Origin: Bifidobacterium asteroides
Lineage (GTDB): Bacteria; Actinomycetota; Actinomycetes; Actinomycetales; Bifidobacteriaceae
NCBI RefSeq assembly: GCF_003202755.1
Contig: NZ_QGLK01000001.1
Coordinates: forward strand, 248,001 to 312,000
Reading direction: 5' to 3'
DNA: 64,000 nt
The notes under the pieces were generated by a model. It was not told the origin of the DNA. It saw only the letters and a list, made by a program, of their open reading frames with translations, and ran no database searches. Made by a program: the position numbers and the translations under genes. This document shows positions 27,802-36,927 of the stretch, in pieces. Position 1 is the first letter of the stretch, and each line of letters begins with the position of its first letter.

Positions 27802-29244
27802 TCAGAGCATCTGTATCAGTTCGCCCACATCCTGGATGACCAGCTGGAGGTTAAGCCCGGTCAGGACAGCCACGACAATCCAGGCCAGGAAGGCCATCCA
27901 TCGGGGATTGGCATACTTGCCCATGATCTTCTTGGAGGAGGTGAACCAGACCAGGGGGATCATGGATATGGGCAGGGCCACGCACAGGAAGACCTGGGAG
28001 TAGACCAGCAGACTATCCAGGGCGGACTCCTTGCCGCCGAAGGCGATGGTGCAGATCAGCACGGGAATGATGGAGATCACACGGGTGACCAGCCTGCGCA
28101 GCCAGAGAGGGATCCTCATGCGGATGAAGCCCTCCATGACGATCTGCCCGGTCAGGGTGCCGGTGATAGTCGAGTTCTGGCCCGAGGCCAGCAGGGCTAC
28201 GGCGAAGAGGGTGGAGAGCAGACCGGAGGCGACCGGACCGGCGATGGTCTTGTCGCCAAGGGCGTTGTAGAGGGCGGTGAAGGTATCCAGCCCTTCGCCG
28301 TGTCCGAAGAACATGGCCGCACCCAGCATCAGCAGCAGGCAGTTGACCACGAAGGCGGTGGACAGCTGGATGTTGGAATCCCAGGTGGCGAAGCGGACAG
28401 CGTTGGCAACCTGATGGTCGTCGCTTCGGTCGAAGTCGCGGGTCTGGACGATGGATGAGTGCAGATAGAGGTTATGAGGCATGACCGTGGCGCCCACGAT
28501 GCCCAGAGCCATGGTCAGCTGGCCGTTGCCCAGGATGGCCTTGTCGGGGATGAAGCCACGGAAGACCGCGGGCATGTCAGGCTTGGCCAGGAAGACCTCG
28601 TAGAGGAATACCGCCATGATGACCAGAATCAGGGTGGCCACGATGGCCTCGATGCGGCGGAAGCCGATCTTGGTCAGCAGCAGGAGGATGAGCACGTCCA
28701 GCACGGTCAGCGTCACGCCCAGGATCAGTGGAATGCCGAAGAGCAGCTTCAGGGCGATCGCTCCGCCGATCACCTCGGCGATGTCGGTGGCCATCACAGC
28801 CAGCTCCGTGCAGATCCAGAGGGCGAAGCTGAGCCGGCGGCTGGTGTGCTGGCGTGTGGCCTGGGCAAGGTCCAGACCGGTCACGATCCCCAGCTTGGCC
28901 GACATGTACTGCAGCATCATGGCGATCAGGCTGGAGATGAGGATGACGCTCATGAGCAGATAGCCGTACTGGGCGCCGCCGCCGATGGAGGTGATCCAGT
29001 TGCCAGGATCCATGTAACCGACTGCAACCAGGGCGCCTGGGCCTGAGAAGGCAGCCAGGTTCTTCCAGAAGGAGGATGTCGAGTTGGGCACGGAGACTGT
29101 GGCGTTGATCTCCTCCAGGGATCGCCCATTGGCCGTCTCGATGATGGGATGGGATTGGCGCTGCCGACTGGACGGCGGAGTCCTGACTTCGGATCCGGCT
29201 GGACTGGCGGACCCTGAGGAGGGTCTGGTCTGACTGTTCGGCAT
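27802..29244 (-). CDS. mntH: Nramp-family proton-dependent manganese/divalent metal transporter
   Basis: This 480-residue inner-membrane protein imports Mn(II), with possible Fe(II), coupled to protons. The helix-1 metal-binding motif DPGNW and the helix-6 motif [10 protein letters not shown] are both present, as are eleven predicted helices. The first ~60 residues (Ser/Pro/Thr-rich) are a cytoplasmic extension longer than in MntH of E. coli. AAGGAAGG lies 4 bases before the ATG. It is divergent from a DtxR/MntR-type gene with a perfect dyad between, so it is probably repressed by metal-loaded regulator. With katA downstream it forms a peroxide-defence group. Confidence 0.93.
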   Translation of the reverse strand: MPNSQTRPSSGSASPAGSEVRTPPSSRQRQSHPIIETANGRSLEEINATVSVPNSTSSFWKNLAAFSGPGALVAVGYMDPGNWITSIGGGAQYGYLLMSVILISSLIAMMLQYMSAKLGIVTGLDLAQATRQHTSRRLSFALWICTELAVMATDIAEVIGGAIALKLLFGIPLILGVTLTVLDVLILLLLTKIGFRRIEAIVATLILVIMAVFLYEVFLAKPDMPAVFRGFIPDKAILGNGQLTMALGIVGATVMPHNLYLHSSIVQTRDFDRSDDHQVANAVRFATWDSNIQLSTAFVVNCLLLMLGAAMFFGHGEGLDTFTALYNALGDKTIAGPVASGLLSTLFAVALLASGQNSTITGTLTGQIVMEGFIRMRIPLWLRRLVTRVISIIPVLICTIAFGGKESALDSLLVYSQVFLCVALPISMIPLVWFTSSKKIMGKYANPRWMAFLAWIVVAVLTGLNLQLVIQDVGELIQML

Positions 29245-29286
29245 GACACCTTCCTTGATTTTGGTTGCTCAAAGGTCTGGGAGAAA

Positions 29287-29304
29287 ACTTCGACCCTTCG
29301 AAGT
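29287..29304. promoter_or_regulatory. Candidate MntR operator between mntH and mntR
   Basis: ACTTCGA-CCCT-TCGAAGT is a perfect 18-base inverted repeat 43 bases upstream of the mntH start. Its position and size match DtxR/MntR-family boxes. A second, imperfect dyad (CAATGACA-N6-TGACATTG, 29339-29360) lies nearer the divergent regulator gene. Confidence 0.55.
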
Positions 29305-29421
29305 CTAATGGTGCCACATGAAAATTGCGAGACCTTGACAATGACATGTCTGTGACATTGCCTACATGCCGGATTCTGCTGATGTTTGACTGAAAAAATC
29401 GGGGAAGGGGCTGAGGAATTG

Positions 29422-29430
29422 TGCTATAGA
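29422..29430 (+). promoter_or_regulatory. Extended -10 promoter of the mntR-like gene
   Basis: TGCTATAGA is an extended -10 (TGn plus TATAGA). The expected transcription start falls at or within two bases of the ATG at 29439, and there is no Shine-Dalgarno sequence at a suitable distance. The transcript is probably leaderless, as is common in Actinobacteria. Confidence 0.5.
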
Positions 29431-29438
29431 CTGTGCAC

Positions 29439-30167
29439 ATGGACGTCATTCAGCTTTCCACCAATGTCCAGGACTACCTCAAAGTCATTTGGGATCTGGA
29501 GGAGTGGGACGATGGCCCAGTCCACCCGACGGATATCGCTGAACGGACCGGCATGAAGCAATCGACCATTTCGGGCGCGCTCTCGCGTATGGTCAATGCC
29601 GGCTTGGTGGAACATAAGCCTTATGGACGGGTTGGTCTCACTTCGGCAGGTAGGCGCTCGGCCGTTACCATGGTCCGTCGCCACCGCCTTCTGGAGACGT
29701 TTCTGGTGGAAGTTCTGGGCTATACCTGGGATGAAGTGCATGAGGAAGCTGATGCCCTTGAGCACGCCGTCTCTGAAAAGTTGGTTGACAGGATTGATCG
29801 CTATCTGGGCCATCCAGCCCAGGATCCGCATGGGGATGCCATACCGACTGAATCCGGCAGCATGCCCGTTGTCCCTCTAACGAAGCCTTTGTCTCAGGTG
29901 GAAGATGGGCAAACCGTACGCGTATGGCGAGTAAGCGATCAGGATCCAGCATTGCTCAGGTATTTGAGCAGGCACAGGGTGCGCCCAGGGACCTTGCTGA
30001 AATTAGTTTCGCCTGTGGACGCATCAAAGGGGGCGCAAATCCGCGTTCAGAAGATATCGGCCGGGCAAAGTAGTCCCAATAGGGATGAGGATGAATCGAA
30101 GGGGATTGCTGAGCCTTTGGAATTGGATGATGCACAGGCTTCAGGAATCCAGGTAGTAATTCAATAG
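29439..30167 (+). CDS. mntR: DtxR/MntR-family metal-dependent transcriptional repressor
   Basis: The 242-residue protein has an N-terminal winged helix (VHPTDIAERTGMKQSTISGALSRMVNAGLVEHKPYGRVGLT). A metal-binding/dimerisation domain (RRHRLLETFLVEVLGYTWDEVHEEADALEHAVSE, with Glu and His ligands) and an SH3-like C-terminal domain (roughly residues 150-205) follow. This full DtxR plan is typical of actinobacterial iron or manganese regulators. ATG 29439 is chosen; a GTG six bases earlier is possible. Its divergence from mntH, with a dyad between, favours Mn sensing over Fe, but the gene symbol rests on context. Confidence 0.85.
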   Translation: MDVIQLSTNVQDYLKVIWDLEEWDDGPVHPTDIAERTGMKQSTISGALSRMVNAGLVEHKPYGRVGLTSAGRRSAVTMVRRHRLLETFLVEVLGYTWDEVHEEADALEHAVSEKLVDRIDRYLGHPAQDPHGDAIPTESGSMPVVPLTKPLSQVEDGQTVRVWRVSDQDPALLRYLSRHRVRPGTLLKLVSPVDASKGAQIRVQKISAGQSSPNRDEDESKGIAEPLELDDAQASGIQVVIQ

Positions 30168-30572
30168 CTTTTGTATAAAGTAGATGTCCTGGCAGTAGTG
30201 ACGGTTGCGCTGTATATCAGGGAACATGTCCATCAGCAGCAGCTATGAGTCCATGGATTATTTCACTATGTATCGCTTTTTTGTTGGGAGTCATGGTGCT
30301 CCCCGCAGCTGCGGGAAGATCCAGCTAAATTCCTCCAAAACGTCCAGACTCTGCCTGGTATACGCATGAATGGACTTCTCGCTTATCGTCTTCAAGCAAG
30401 GCTTGTGGATACGCCTTTTCTTAGGCTGAGGTGATCGCTCGGTAGTCTTAGTCTGGTATGTTTCGAAACCAATTCTGCGATCATTGGACGAACTCGGCTT
30501 TACCTCCTAAGCTGGTACCAGTGTGGTTGGTAGGGTACATTGTTGCATGACGATTGAAGGGGAGCCGTAGCT
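30168..30572. other. Intergenic region upstream of the GH25 muramidase
   Basis: About 400 bases, no gene supported. It contains the perfect palindrome CCCGCAGCTGCGGG (30302-30315). A GTTTCGAAAC palindrome follows near 30460. It should include the muramidase promoter, not clearly visible. Confidence 0.4.
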
Positions 30573-33011
30573 GTGCTTTGGTCTGTGATTAAAAATATTC
30601 TGGTTATTGCTGCCACTGTTGCCATGGCCGGCCCTATGGGATTTCAGCCTAGTGCTCTTGGATCCACGGCTGCTGAATGGAATACACCACAGTCAGCAAC
30701 GCAGGAAAAGGTGACCGAGGAAGAGCATGCGAGCCCCTCGACAATAGGTGATCAGGACCAGTCACAGAGTGCATCCATGCCGGACAACCCCAATCAACCC
30801 CTGCCAGAGAAAATCAGCAACGCCATACCTAAGGATGCGACCGTAGTCGCGAGTGATTTGGCTTTGACGCCAGACCAGCAGCTTAAGCAATTGGACTCAG
30901 GCAAGAAAGTTACCGATCCGAAAATCGTCGGGACGTCAACCCGTCAGGCAGATCCTTTGGCTAAGACCGATGGAGAATCATTCATCCCCGTTCATGTGGA
31001 TAAAGTCAGAAAAGCCATAAAAGATTCCAAGACGGATTCCGATCAACAGACCAAGGGCAACCAAGGTGAAGAGGCAAGACCGGCAACAGCTGATTCCTCC
31101 GTACGGTCGCGTACGTCCTTTGCTTCTTTGCAAAATAACACATACGGTGCTCACTGGGGCTTTTATCAAGGTTCACAGGCATTTTTTGAGGCTGATGGAA
31201 CTCTCTTCGCGCAACAGGCCAAGGGGGTCATCGATGTTTCTGTGTGGCAGAATACTATAAATTGGGATGCTGTAAAGAACGCCGGAGTTGACGGCGCCAT
31301 CATTCGCCTAGGCTACGGTTGGGGCAATGGCCTCGATAAGCAGGCCAAGAGAAACATCAGTGAATGCAAGCGTTTGGGAATACCCTTCGGGGTCTATATC
31401 TACTCGTACGCCTATGATTCCAATACGGCCGCCGCCGAGGGCAACAATGCGGTCGATCTGTTGAGGCAGGCCGGGGTCAGCCCTTACGATCTCAGCTATC
31501 CCGTTTATTATGACTTGGAAAATTGGACCTGGGCAGGTCATAGTCATCCCACCAATCCTGGAACCTATGATCAAATAGTCAATACCTGGTGGGGCAAGTT
31601 GACATCTGCCGGATACAACAGCCTGTCCCTGTACTCATACACCAACTATCTCTATTCAGCCTTGAATTCTGATAACCTTCATTCCAAGACGCATTGGGTG
31701 GCTAGCTATGGTCCGCGTACTGGTTTTCATTTCAGGAGTGCTGATAAGGGTTGGCAATACAGCAGCAGCGGTTCAGTCAGCGGAATCAACGGACACGTGG
31801 ATTTGAACGCCTTTAGCAACATACGCAATCAGCCTGATTTCAGTGGAACCGACCCCAATTCATTTGCCGCCAAAGTCACGGACGTGCCTGAGGGGCGTTA
31901 CTATATCGCCAGTCTTTTCGACAATCGTTATGTCGACGTAACAGGAGCCAGTCCTGACAATGGTGTGCCTCTGGATATCTGGCCATACAACGGGCAGGAC
32001 AACCAGCAGTTCTATATCAAACCGGCCGGTGGCGGTAATTACACTATTGCGACCAGTTATGGCAAAGTGGTGGATGCGTCAGGACCTTCGGCTGATAACG
32101 GGACCCCATTGATTCAGTTTTCGGCAAATGGCGGTCGCAATCAGCAGTGGACCCTGTATCGGGGCATTGATGGTTCGTACTACTTTGCTTCGGTATATGC
32201 CGGAAGCCGGAACAAGGTTTGGGACATCACTGCCTCAAATGATGCCCCGGGATCCAGGCTGGAACTGTGGGCGGCTAATCAAGGCCAGAATCAAAGATTC
32301 AAGCTGGTCAGCGTTAATGGAAACGGCAACGGTAACTCATCAGCATCAGGTCAGTTGGTGAGCGCTGATGGTGGAAAGTACTGGTATGAGAACGGAGCAA
32401 AAGTCCGTTCCAAGGAGGTATATGATTCTTCCGCCGGACTCTGGTACTGGGCAGGTGACGATGGTCAGCTGGCCCAGGGCTGGAAGACGCTGCCTGATGG
32501 GCGAAGGGTGTATTACGATCCCCGAACATTAGGAATGGCGCATGGCGAGAGGCTCATTGATGGGGCCTGGTATTACTTTGCCTATGACGGCAATATGGTC
32601 CGGAGCCGGGATCTCTATCTCATTTCAAGCGGCGGCAAATGGGTACGTTACGCTGCCGATGGAAAAATGGTCAAGGGCGAAAGCAGCAAGGCCGGTAAAT
32701 GGTATTTCTTTGATCCCGTGACCGGCGCTATGGCTCGGGGGTGGAAGCATGTGTCGTCCAACGGCGGCAAATGGGTCTACTACGATCCGTCCAACGGCCA
32801 AATGCTCCATGGAGAGGCCCGCATCAATGGGAATTGGTACTACTTTAACGATTGGAGCGGCGCCACTACTTATGGCTGGAAGTACTTGGGATCCAACGGT
32901 GGCAAGTGGGTCTACTACGATCCGGTTATGGGGTGGATGCTAAAGGGCTGGCAGCAGGTCGAAGGCTCCATGCGCCACTTTGATGAGACGACCGGAGCGG
33001 TCCTCAATTGA
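30573..33011 (+). CDS. Secreted modular GH25 muramidase with ricin-type lectin and wall-binding repeats
   Basis: The enzyme cleaves the MurNAc-GlcNAc bond of peptidoglycan. An N-terminal signal peptide (MLWSVIKNILVIAATVAMAG) is followed by a polar linker of about 170 residues. The GH25 domain (residues ~215-420) has the catalytic Asp of IDVSVWQ and the DLE of YYDLENW. A ricin-B beta-trefoil follows (~430-585, with NQQF, NQQW and NQRF in place of QxW). Then come at least six choline/glucan-binding-type repeats such as GGKWVYYDPSNGQMLHGE and GWKYLGSNGGKWVYYDP (~600-812). The start is GTG 30573. The tail likely holds it on the wall. It may act in autolysis or competition. Confidence 0.9.
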   Translation: MLWSVIKNILVIAATVAMAGPMGFQPSALGSTAAEWNTPQSATQEKVTEEEHASPSTIGDQDQSQSASMPDNPNQPLPEKISNAIPKDATVVASDLALTPDQQLKQLDSGKKVTDPKIVGTSTRQADPLAKTDGESFIPVHVDKVRKAIKDSKTDSDQQTKGNQGEEARPATADSSVRSRTSFASLQNNTYGAHWGFYQGSQAFFEADGTLFAQQAKGVIDVSVWQNTINWDAVKNAGVDGAIIRLGYGWGNGLDKQAKRNISECKRLGIPFGVYIYSYAYDSNTAAAEGNNAVDLLRQAGVSPYDLSYPVYYDLENWTWAGHSHPTNPGTYDQIVNTWWGKLTSAGYNSLSLYSYTNYLYSALNSDNLHSKTHWVASYGPRTGFHFRSADKGWQYSSSGSVSGINGHVDLNAFSNIRNQPDFSGTDPNSFAAKVTDVPEGRYYIASLFDNRYVDVTGASPDNGVPLDIWPYNGQDNQQFYIKPAGGGNYTIATSYGKVVDASGPSADNGTPLIQFSANGGRNQQWTLYRGIDGSYYFASVYAGSRNKVWDITASNDAPGSRLELWAANQGQNQRFKLVSVNGNGNGNSSASGQLVSADGGKYWYENGAKVRSKEVYDSSAGLWYWAGDDGQLAQGWKTLPDGRRVYYDPRTLGMAHGERLIDGAWYYFAYDGNMVRSRDLYLISSGGKWVRYAADGKMVKGESSKAGKWYFFDPVTGAMARGWKHVSSNGGKWVYYDPSNGQMLHGEARINGNWYYFNDWSGATTYGWKYLGSNGGKWVYYDPVMGWMLKGWQQVEGSMRHFDETTGAVLN

Positions 33012-33067
33012 TTTAAAGTTTGTCTTTCTAACAATCTTTTGCGGGTATTCTGAAAGCTTGGTGGAGC

Positions 33068-34138
33068 ATGGGTTTAAAGTTAGAAACCATGAACACTGCT
33101 GGGCAGTTGAAATCGGATCTGCCTAAAAGCGAGGCAGCCGAATCTGCCTCCGGCCACGGCGGGAATGCCGACGATCAGGGTTTCGATAGGGACGCTCCGC
33201 AACTTGCCTTGGTGATTCCTTGCTACAACGAGCAGGATGTTCTGCCTATCACTTTGCCTGCCCTGTATGCCAAGCTCTCAGACTTGGAAAAGCGTGGGTT
33301 CATCACAGAGAACAGTTACATTCTGCTCGTGGACGACGGATCTGATGATTCCACATGGTCAATTATCCAGTCGAGTCATTCCCAGTACCCTACGAGGGTA
33401 CATGGCCTTAAGTTTTCTCATAATAGAGGACACCAGAACGCCCTGTATGCAGGGCTTATGGAGGCTCTGAATCGTGGATGCGACGCGGCCATTTCAATGG
33501 ATGCGGATTTGCAGGATGATCCCGATGCCATTGATGCAATGGTAAAGGAGTATGCCAAAGGAAGCGACATCGTCTACGGTGTCAGGGACAACAGGGATAC
33601 CGACACCGTTTTTAAGCGATCAACAGCGGATCTGTTTTATAAGATGATGTCATGGCTGGGAACTGACACAATACCGAACCATGCTGATTACCGACTTATG
33701 AGCCGTACGACCTTGAAGGCTCTGTCGCACTACACTGAAGTCAATTTGTTTTTGCGAGGTATCGTTCCTTCTCTTGGTTTCCCCCACAGCAAGGTGTACT
33801 ACAAGCGCGGTTCAAGAGCGGCAGGCGAGTCCAAGTATCCTTTGAAAAAGATGATGTCATTCGCAGTGGAAGGCATTACGTCTTTTTCAATCACCCCGCT
33901 CAGAGCCATCACCGGTATCGGTCTCATTTCGGTTGCGGTAGGCATAGTGATGCTTATTTATGTGCTGGTCTCCTTCTTCTGTGGTCGTACAGTGGCCGGC
34001 TGGGGGTCTGTGATGTGTTCAATCTGGATCCTTGGAGGGCTTATCCTGTCAGGCATTGGAGTGGTGGGCGAGTATGTTGGCCGAATCTATTTGGAAGTGA
34101 AGCATCGACCCCGCTATATCGTCGAAGAACGAATCTGA
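33068..34138 (+). CDS. Membrane glycosyltransferase family 2 (GtrB/DPM1-like)
   Basis: This transferase moves a sugar from a nucleotide donor to polyprenyl phosphate. A GT-A domain (residues ~40-270) has LVIPCYNEQDVL, the donor motif LVDDGSDDS and acceptor-side DADLQDDP. Two C-terminal membrane helices complete the GtrB plan. The 356 residues are normal. GGTGGAG abuts the ATG. It is followed by a GtrII-like gene 66 bases downstream, and the pair probably works together: this enzyme makes the lipid-linked sugar and GtrII adds it to a surface polymer. Confidence 0.9.
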   Translation: MGLKLETMNTAGQLKSDLPKSEAAESASGHGGNADDQGFDRDAPQLALVIPCYNEQDVLPITLPALYAKLSDLEKRGFITENSYILLVDDGSDDSTWSIIQSSHSQYPTRVHGLKFSHNRGHQNALYAGLMEALNRGCDAAISMDADLQDDPDAIDAMVKEYAKGSDIVYGVRDNRDTDTVFKRSTADLFYKMMSWLGTDTIPNHADYRLMSRTTLKALSHYTEVNLFLRGIVPSLGFPHSKVYYKRGSRAAGESKYPLKKMMSFAVEGITSFSITPLRAITGIGLISVAVGIVMLIYVLVSFFCGRTVAGWGSVMCSIWILGGLILSGIGVVGEYVGRIYLEVKHRPRYIVEERI

Positions 34139-34204
34139 TATGTACGTCAAAGCGCATTTCGACCGGGAAGGTCTCGACGCGATAATTCAAAAGAGGTATT
34201 CAAC

Positions 34205-35842
34205 GTGAAATCTGCCCTCTCTCGGCATGCACTGATGCCCATCGAATCGCTGAAGCGTCACGCTGGCATTGCTCTATTGGCCTTCATCCTTAACGCTGTT
34301 GCCTTTGCTCCTCTGATTGCCCGCCGTCATTACTCGGTGGATTCCTATCATCTGATCGACGACCAGAATGCCCCCTGGTATTTGGAGAATGGCCGATACA
34401 CATGGTGGCGTTTGACGCTGATGGCTGACAGGCTCGGCCTGAACCTGGTCTTGCGGCAACGACTGTTCATAGCAATCTGCATTGTCGGATTCTCCATCTC
34501 TTTGGTTGTTCTTACAGCCTCTTTCGCCAGGCTGGGCGGCATATCATCCTTTGGAGGGCAGTGCTGTCTGTGTCTGACCTTATCGGTGGTATGGATCAAC
34601 GTGTTTGTACTTGAATTCCTCTTGTTCCCCGAAAGCGCTGTGTCTGCGGCCGTCGGTTCCATATTCGTCAGCTTCGCCGTTAGCCTCATCCTTGGCAGAC
34701 GGAATGCTTGGCTGTCGGCTGCATCGTTGATTTGTCTTCTGATTGCCCTGGGGTGCTACCAAAGCTTGGTAGGGGTGTATTTAGCGCTCGCCTTGCTAGG
34801 AGGTTGCCTGACTTCTTTAAGGGAAGGACACGAGCCTTTTACACGAGTGATGCTTCGTTGGGCCAAGGTGCTGGGCATGGCCGCATTCGGCTCTGTTTTT
34901 AATGTTATCTGCGTAAAATATTTGATACATATTAAGTACATAGTTGATCCTGGGCGTGGAGCCGGGCTTTCTTTGCCAAATATTGTCTCCAACCTCAAAC
35001 AGGTATTGAAATACCAGCTGTCTCTGCTCAATAATGCCGATGGACTCATGCCCAAATTCAGCGTTACCCTGATAATGCTCTTTCTGATTGCTCTGCTGGT
35101 GCTGTCCTTCCGCACCAGGCACAATCTGCCCTATGGGCAATTGGCTTGCGCCGCCCTGGTTGCCTATCTGGCAGTCTTTGCTCCTCACTATATCGAGAAA
35201 AATATTCTCTTGACCCCGCGCAGCAATATGGCTTTTTGGGCTTGGGTTGCGTCAATGACCACGGTTTTTGCAGTTTCTCTGCTTGTACCCAGGCATCAGC
35301 CGTTCATGGTCAGGGCCTCGATCGAGCCCGTGCCGGAACCGGAGCGAAAGGTCGGAGTCACGGTGGAGGGGACTGAGGCCTTCCCTGGCTCTTGCAACGG
35401 TGCCCAGCATGTTGCAGTGCTTATCGCCGTCTCTGGTGTCTTCCTCCTCTTTTCAAGCCTATGCATGGCGGATATAGCTTATGATGCCTATGTCAGTAAT
35501 ACCCAGGATCAGGCCTATGCCCTGAGTGTCGCTCAGAAGATCAAAGAGCATGAGGCTTCCACCGGCCAACGTGTAACAGCTATCGCCATAGTTCCTGATG
35601 CAAGCGTGCATGTCAAATACGACAATGTGCGTTATCAGAGGTATGAACTGAATCGGCGTATCATGAATACTCCTTATTCAAATTATCAGATGATCAATTA
35701 TCTGAGTCATTCGAACCTCAACAAAATCAAGATGCCTCAGTCGGACTATCGCCGATACTTTGCTGGTCGGGACTGGAACCAGCTCGATTTGGATCAGCAG
35801 CTGGTATTCTCTGGCGACAAGGCCTATCTGGCCTTGTACTAG
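34205..35842 (+). CDS. GtrII-family membrane glucosyltransferase
   Basis: The 545-residue protein has about ten membrane helices and the glucosyl transferase GtrII layout. SVDSYHLIDDQNAPWYLENGRYTWWRLTLM contains the acidic loop after helix 1 expected at the active site of GT-C-type enzymes. It ends with an extracellular tail of ~100 residues containing VTAIAIVPDA. The start is GTG 34205 with AAGAGG upstream. It follows the GtrB-like gene and likely adds a sugar outside the membrane. Its 3' end overlaps the convergent GT2 gene by 116 bases. Confidence 0.83.
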   Translation: MKSALSRHALMPIESLKRHAGIALLAFILNAVAFAPLIARRHYSVDSYHLIDDQNAPWYLENGRYTWWRLTLMADRLGLNLVLRQRLFIAICIVGFSISLVVLTASFARLGGISSFGGQCCLCLTLSVVWINVFVLEFLLFPESAVSAAVGSIFVSFAVSLILGRRNAWLSAASLICLLIALGCYQSLVGVYLALALLGGCLTSLREGHEPFTRVMLRWAKVLGMAAFGSVFNVICVKYLIHIKYIVDPGRGAGLSLPNIVSNLKQVLKYQLSLLNNADGLMPKFSVTLIMLFLIALLVLSFRTRHNLPYGQLACAALVAYLAVFAPHYIEKNILLTPRSNMAFWAWVASMTTVFAVSLLVPRHQPFMVRASIEPVPEPERKVGVTVEGTEAFPGSCNGAQHVAVLIAVSGVFLLFSSLCMADIAYDAYVSNTQDQAYALSVAQKIKEHEASTGQRVTAIAIVPDASVHVKYDNVRYQRYELNRRIMNTPYSNYQMINYLSHSNLNKIKMPQSDYRRYFAGRDWNQLDLDQQLVFSGDKAYLALY

Positions 35843-36815
35843 CGGCTCGCTGTCTGCTCAGATACGCGAACTGGTTTCGGGCCAGGATGATGCGTTTGCG
35901 TTCCTCGGCTGCCATGATGTCCAGGATGATGCCGGCCACGATGAGCAACAGACCCGCAATGACGAGCATTACGGATCCGATAAGCGTAGGGAAGCGTAGG
36001 ACCACGCCGGTTTTCCAATAGTCGATCATGACGCTCAGAGTCAACCCCAGCCCAATCATGGATATCAACAGTCCGGAAAGGCCGAAGAATGGCAGAGGTC
36101 TGTACTCGCGTATCATGCGAAAAATAGTTGACATGACCTTAATCCCGTCACCGAGGGTATCCAGTTTGCTCACCGATCCATTTGGGCGGTCGCGGTACTG
36201 GATGGGGATTTCGCAGATGCGCAGGTTGTTATCCAGGCTATGAATGGTCATTTCGGTTTCTACCTCGAAGCCCGAGGAGGTTACGGGGCAGGTTTTAGCA
36301 AAGGCAAAGGATACGGCTCTGAAACCGGTCATGACATCCGTCAGATGGGCTCCGAAAAGCAAGTTGATTGAAGATCTGACCAGTCGATTGCCAAGACCAT
36401 GCAAGGGCCGTTTGTTCTCTTGGAAATAGGTGGAGCTGAGTCGATCACCGGAGGCCATGTCATAGCCTTGAAGGATTTTGGAGACAAGCTCTGGCGCCGC
36501 GTCGGCCGGGTAGGTGTCGTCCCCGTCTACCAGCACATAGACATCCGCATCAACCTCCTCGAACATGGCTCTGATGACATTGCCTTTGCCCTGTCGAGGT
36601 TCCTGGCAGACGATGGCGTTTCGTTGCCTTGCTATGGAAGCCGTTGCATCCGTGGAATTATTGTCGAAGACATACAGGTCGGCCGTAGGCAAAGCCTCAC
36701 GGAAATCGTCGATTACCTTGCCTATAGTCATCTCCTCGTTGTAACAGGGAATAAGCACGGCCACGCGTGCTTCCTCGTTCTTCCTTATTGCTTCCACAAG
36801 GCACAAGCTTACCAA
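35727..36815 (-). CDS. Glycosyltransferase family 2, polyprenyl-phosphate type
   Basis: The 362-residue protein has a GT-A domain with VAVLIPCYNEEMTIG, YVFDNNSTDAT and the VDGDDTYPAD metal-binding motif. RYRDRPNGSVSKL-like sequence and two C-terminal membrane helices follow. It probably charges polyprenyl phosphate with a sugar. After the second helix an Arg/Pro-rich tail (RQRAASTRPDRPCRQRIPAADP) is encoded antisense to the end of the GtrII gene and may be an added extension. The start is uncertain: TTG 36815 or GTG 36797; neither has a ribosome binding site. Confidence 0.88.
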   Translation of the reverse strand: MVSLCLVEAIRKNEEARVAVLIPCYNEEMTIGKVIDDFREALPTADLYVFDNNSTDATASIARQRNAIVCQEPRQGKGNVIRAMFEEVDADVYVLVDGDDTYPADAAPELVSKILQGYDMASGDRLSSTYFQENKRPLHGLGNRLVRSSINLLFGAHLTDVMTGFRAVSFAFAKTCPVTSSGFEVETEMTIHSLDNNLRICEIPIQYRDRPNGSVSKLDTLGDGIKVMSTIFRMIREYRPLPFFGLSGLLISMIGLGLTLSVMIDYWKTGVVLRFPTLIGSVMLVIAGLLLIVAGIILDIMAAEERKRIILARNQFAYLSRQRAASTRPDRPCRQRIPAADPNRAGSSPDQQSIGDSPTEAS

Positions 36816-36927
36816 TCAGCGCAACAATGAATCAGGGTCGTATTCTGCTGCTTCCTGATGGTGTTACAAGGTAGGCGGAAGGATAAGCTTGGTTTGTTGA
36901 CGTATCCAAAAGTATGCAAAGGGAATC

